64,000 nucleotides of DNA from Buchnera aphidicola (Uroleucon sonchi) (GTDB lineage Bacteria; Pseudomonadota; Gammaproteobacteria; Enterobacterales; Enterobacteriaceae): NCBI RefSeq assembly GCF_011035165.1, contig NZ_CP047588.1, forward strand, positions 550,350 through 614,349. Reading direction: 5' to 3'. Below the pieces are notes generated by a model. That model did not search any database, was not told the origin of the DNA, and was given only the letters and a program-made list of their open reading frames with translations. Below are positions 61,810 through 64,000 of this stretch, one piece after another. Made by a program: the position numbers and the translations under genes. Numbering within the stretch: the first letter of the stretch is position 1; every line of letters begins with the position of its first letter.

Positions 61810-63158
61810 TTAGTATTTTTTTTTATATAAGGATTTACATTTTCTTTAAATTGTATTTGAATGGGAGCGCCTTTTATTCTTAAAATATTATAAAATAAAT
61901 TCATTAAATATTTTTTATATGATGAAGATAAATATTTTACTCGATTACCATGTATAATAATTGTTAGTGGATTAGAACTTCCTAAATGGGCATATTTTAA
62001 TTTTATTTGTTGTCCTTTTATCATTGGTGGTTGGTGTTTTTTAGTTGCCATATGCATAATTTTTGTTAATTTAGATGTACTAATTTTTATTTGAGATGCT
62101 TGGTATGATTCATAGATAGAATTAAATATTTCAAAAATTCCTTGATTATTTAAAGCAGATATAAAATGTATTCTTAAAAAATGAAAAAATTTAATTTGTT
62201 GCTCAATAATTTTGTGTATTTTTTTTTTCTCTATTGCATTTAATAAATCACATTTATTGATAATAATTATAATACCTTTTCCAGTATTAATAATAAAATT
62301 AGCTAATGATAAATCGCGATGACATATTTTAACATTTGCATCTATTATTAATAATACGACATTTGATTGTTCAATCGTTTGAAACGTCTTAATAATTGAA
62401 AATTTTTCAATAATATTAGTTCGACGTTTGTTTTTAGATACTCCTGCTGTATCAATTAAAAGATAATTTTTATTATTATACTTTATTTCTGTAGATATGC
62501 TGTCTCTTGTTGTGCCTGCTATATAAGACGTAATCATTCTTTTTTTATTTAAAATCTTATTAATTAGAGTAGATTTCCCTACATTTGGTTTACCAATAAA
62601 AGCTATTTTTATTGGTAATTTTTTTATTATTTCATTATTAAATTGTTGTTTTTGAAATGTTTTTTCTATCCATGGAATTAAATATTTATTCTTTAAAGTA
62701 TCTATTCCTCGATTATGAATAGCAGAAATTTGCTGAATATTTTTAAATCCTAACATATAGAATTCATTTATATGCGGAATACTATTTGCTCCATCAATTT
62801 TATTAATAACTAAAATAGTTTTTTTATGATATTTTCTTATTTTTTTTGCAATATCATTTTCTTGAGGCATTAATCCAGCATGAGCGTCTACAATAAATAA
62901 AATTAAATTTGATTCTTGTATTGCTTTTAATGTTTGTTTGTATGCTTCTATTTCTATTTCATTTGATTGTATGTCAAATCCTGCTGTGTCAATCAAGATT
63001 GCTTTAGTATTGTATTTTAATACAATAGAACCATATTGCCTATCTCTGGTAATTCCTTGATGGTTAGATACTAATGCGTTTTTTGTTTTTGTTAATATGT
63101 TAAATATAGTAGATTTTCCAACATTCGTACGACCAATTAGTACAATCATAGGTATCAT
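61806..63158 (-). CDS. der: GTPase Der (EngA)
   Basis: Tandem GTPase needed for 50S assembly. First G domain: P-loop GRTNVGKST near residue 8, DTAGFDI, NKID. Second: [24 protein letters not shown]-terminal KH-like domain ([16 protein letters not shown]) follows. ATG at 63158 aligns with the E. coli MVPVVALVG start and gives 450 residues (E. coli 490); the acidic linker between the G domains and the basic C-terminal tail are shorter. bamB, between yfgM and der in E. coli, is missing. Confidence 0.96.
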   Translation of the reverse strand: MIPMIVLIGRTNVGKSTIFNILTKTKNALVSNHQGITRDRQYGSIVLKYNTKAILIDTAGFDIQSNEIEIEAYKQTLKAIQESNLILFIVDAHAGLMPQENDIAKKIRKYHKKTILVINKIDGANSIPHINEFYMLGFKNIQQISAIHNRGIDTLKNKYLIPWIEKTFQKQQFNNEIIKKLPIKIAFIGKPNVGKSTLINKILNKKRMITSYIAGTTRDSISTEIKYNNKNYLLIDTAGVSKNKRRTNIIEKFSIIKTFQTIEQSNVVLLIIDANVKICHRDLSLANFIINTGKGIIIIINKCDLLNAIEKKKIHKIIEQQIKFFHFLRIHFISALNNQGIFEIFNSIYESYQASQIKISTSKLTKIMHMATKKHQPPMIKGQQIKLKYAHLGSSNPLTIIIHGNRVKYLSSSYKKYLMNLFYNILRIKGAPIQIQFKENVNPYIKKNTN

Positions 63159-63216
63159 TTTAATTATATACTCTTGTTTAAAAATTATTTTTAAAAATAT
63201 GATATTTTTGCATTTA

Positions 63217-63810
63217 TTAATCTTCATCTTTTATATTATGTATTTTCATATTAATAATTTCTTTAGATGCATTAGAATTCTCTATTAATAACGCTTTTTC
63301 CCAAGATTTAATTGCGGCTTGTTTATTATTGATATTCATAAATGCATCACCTTTCATATTTTCAATAATATTATCCCAATTATGATTTTGAATTTCTTGA
63401 AGTATTTTAATTGCTTGTTGATTTTCATTTTGTTCTATTTTTATTTTTGCTGTATTTAACTTTAAAATAATGTTTAGATTTTCTTCTTGAGTATATTTGA
63501 GACTATTATTTAATACAATCAATGCTTCGTTTAATTTATTATACAAAATATATTGTTTTGACAAAAACAAAGCAGTTAAAGTTCCATAAATATTATGGTT
63601 TTCTATAATAAAATTTTCTGCTTTATTTAAACTTTGAATATTTTTTATATTGATATTTTTTATAATTTTTTCATATTTTATAGCAATAGGGTATTCTTTT
63701 TGATCGAGTTTTTTATTAGAAATAAATATTTTCCAACAAAATATTATTAGACCAATAATAAAAATAAAAGCAATAACTGAGGTAACATTTTTTTTTGATA
63801 TATTCAACAT
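63217..63810 (-). CDS. yfgM: YfgM family protein (ancillary SecYEG translocon subunit)
   Basis: Inner-membrane protein with one N-terminal transmembrane helix (about residues 11-28) and a periplasmic TPR-like domain; in E. coli it interacts with the Sec translocon and PpiD. AENFIIENHNIYGTLTALFLSKQY and KGDAFMNINNKQAAIKSWEKAL match E. coli segments. I choose ATG 63810, with GAGAG six bases upstream; the frame continues 44 codons above without similarity. This gives 197 residues (E. coli 206). Overall identity is low but position next to der supports the call. Confidence 0.87.
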   Translation of the reverse strand: MLNISKKNVTSVIAFIFIIGLIIFCWKIFISNKKLDQKEYPIAIKYEKIIKNINIKNIQSLNKAENFIIENHNIYGTLTALFLSKQYILYNKLNEALIVLNNSLKYTQEENLNIILKLNTAKIKIEQNENQQAIKILQEIQNHNWDNIIENMKGDAFMNINNKQAAIKSWEKALLIENSNASKEIINMKIHNIKDED

Positions 63811-63931
63811 TTTTCTCTCGATTAATTTTGATTTTTGTAATTTTATACAATAAATGCAAGTACGGTGTTTTATAAAAGAAATATTATATCTAATTTTGTA
63901 CAAAATATTAACATATAAAAAAGTTATACAC

Positions 63932-64000
63932 ATGAAAAACACAAATTATACACAATTAATTCACATGATAACTTCTTTTATAATCAATGATAAAGAGCAC
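63932..64000 (+). CDS. Possible start of an unidentified gene (cut by window edge)
   Basis: An ATG at 63932 opens a frame of 23 codons to the window end (MKNTNYTQLIHMITSFII and onward) with no stop. It is divergent from yfgM. The peptide is too short and too plain to identify, and could be chance in AT-rich DNA. Confidence 0.3.
   Translation, partial: MKNTNYTQLIHMITSFIINDKEH

Overview
The window is a stretch of an extremely AT-rich, reduced gamma-proteobacterial chromosome. Nearly every protein is a close counterpart of an Escherichia coli protein, and E. coli neighbours are kept in E. coli order with genes missing between them. Genes are separated by non-coding AT-rich spacers, and no mobile element, prophage, CRISPR array or long repeat was seen. 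Content and order (deoD-deoB-prfC, ssb-dnaB-gshB, mutY-yggX-murI-sbcB, mtlA-mtlD-pgi, hslVU-ibpA-fpr, dapF-cyaY-hemCD, rho-trxA-rep-ilvC-ilvD, iscSU-hscBA-fdx-der) point to Buchnera aphidicola, the primary endosymbiont of aphids, probably of an aphid of the Aphidinae type. The species cannot be fixed from the sequence alone.

Layout: 1-6200 holds aroK (cut by the edge), tRNA-Ser, the nucleoside genes deoD/deoB, prfC, nfuA and bioH. 6200-16500 holds replication and repair (ssb, dnaB, mutY, sbcB), glutathione synthesis, hemW, trmB, murI and tmaR. 16480-27000 holds tRNA-Asn and tRNA-Ile2, pyrE, dut, cysQ, the rpsF-rpsR-rplI ribosomal cluster, rnr, purA, hflKC and miaA. 27000-33040 holds a 1.1 kb gene-free gap, then mannitol uptake (mtlA, mtlD) and pgi. 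33280-40560 holds orn, tRNA-Gly, a frameshifted amiB, rpmE, a very short ftsN, hslVU, ibpA, fpr and coaD. 40640-42220 holds a lineage-specific orphan gene broken by a frameshift. 42370-49410 holds rsmJ, pitA, ynfM, dapF, cyaY, hemC, hemD and three tRNA genes. 49600-57230 holds rho, trxA, rep, ilvC, ilvD and tRNA-Trp. 57400-64000 holds the Fe-S cluster assembly operon, der, yfgM and the first codons of an unidentified gene.

The genes fit a nutritional symbiont. ilvC, ilvD, dapF, aroK and pyrE make essential amino-acid or nucleotide precursors. mtlA, mtlD and pgi feed sugar alcohol into glycolysis. The isc genes, cyaY and nfuA make and deliver Fe-S clusters. hslVU and ibpA form a small heat-shock set.

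I found no undescribed multi-gene system. The points most worth a second look are single-gene: (a) an amiB coding region that is whole only if two homopolymer frameshifts are corrected; (b) an 81-residue FtsN that keeps the membrane anchor and the division-activating peptide and ends there; (c) the ibpA heat-shock promoter with an 11-A tract in its spacer; (d) a 527-residue orphan split by a 9-A tract; (e) a murI reading frame with no ATG start that a one-base change in an A tract would supply. Poly(A)/poly(T) slippage is a common thread in these.
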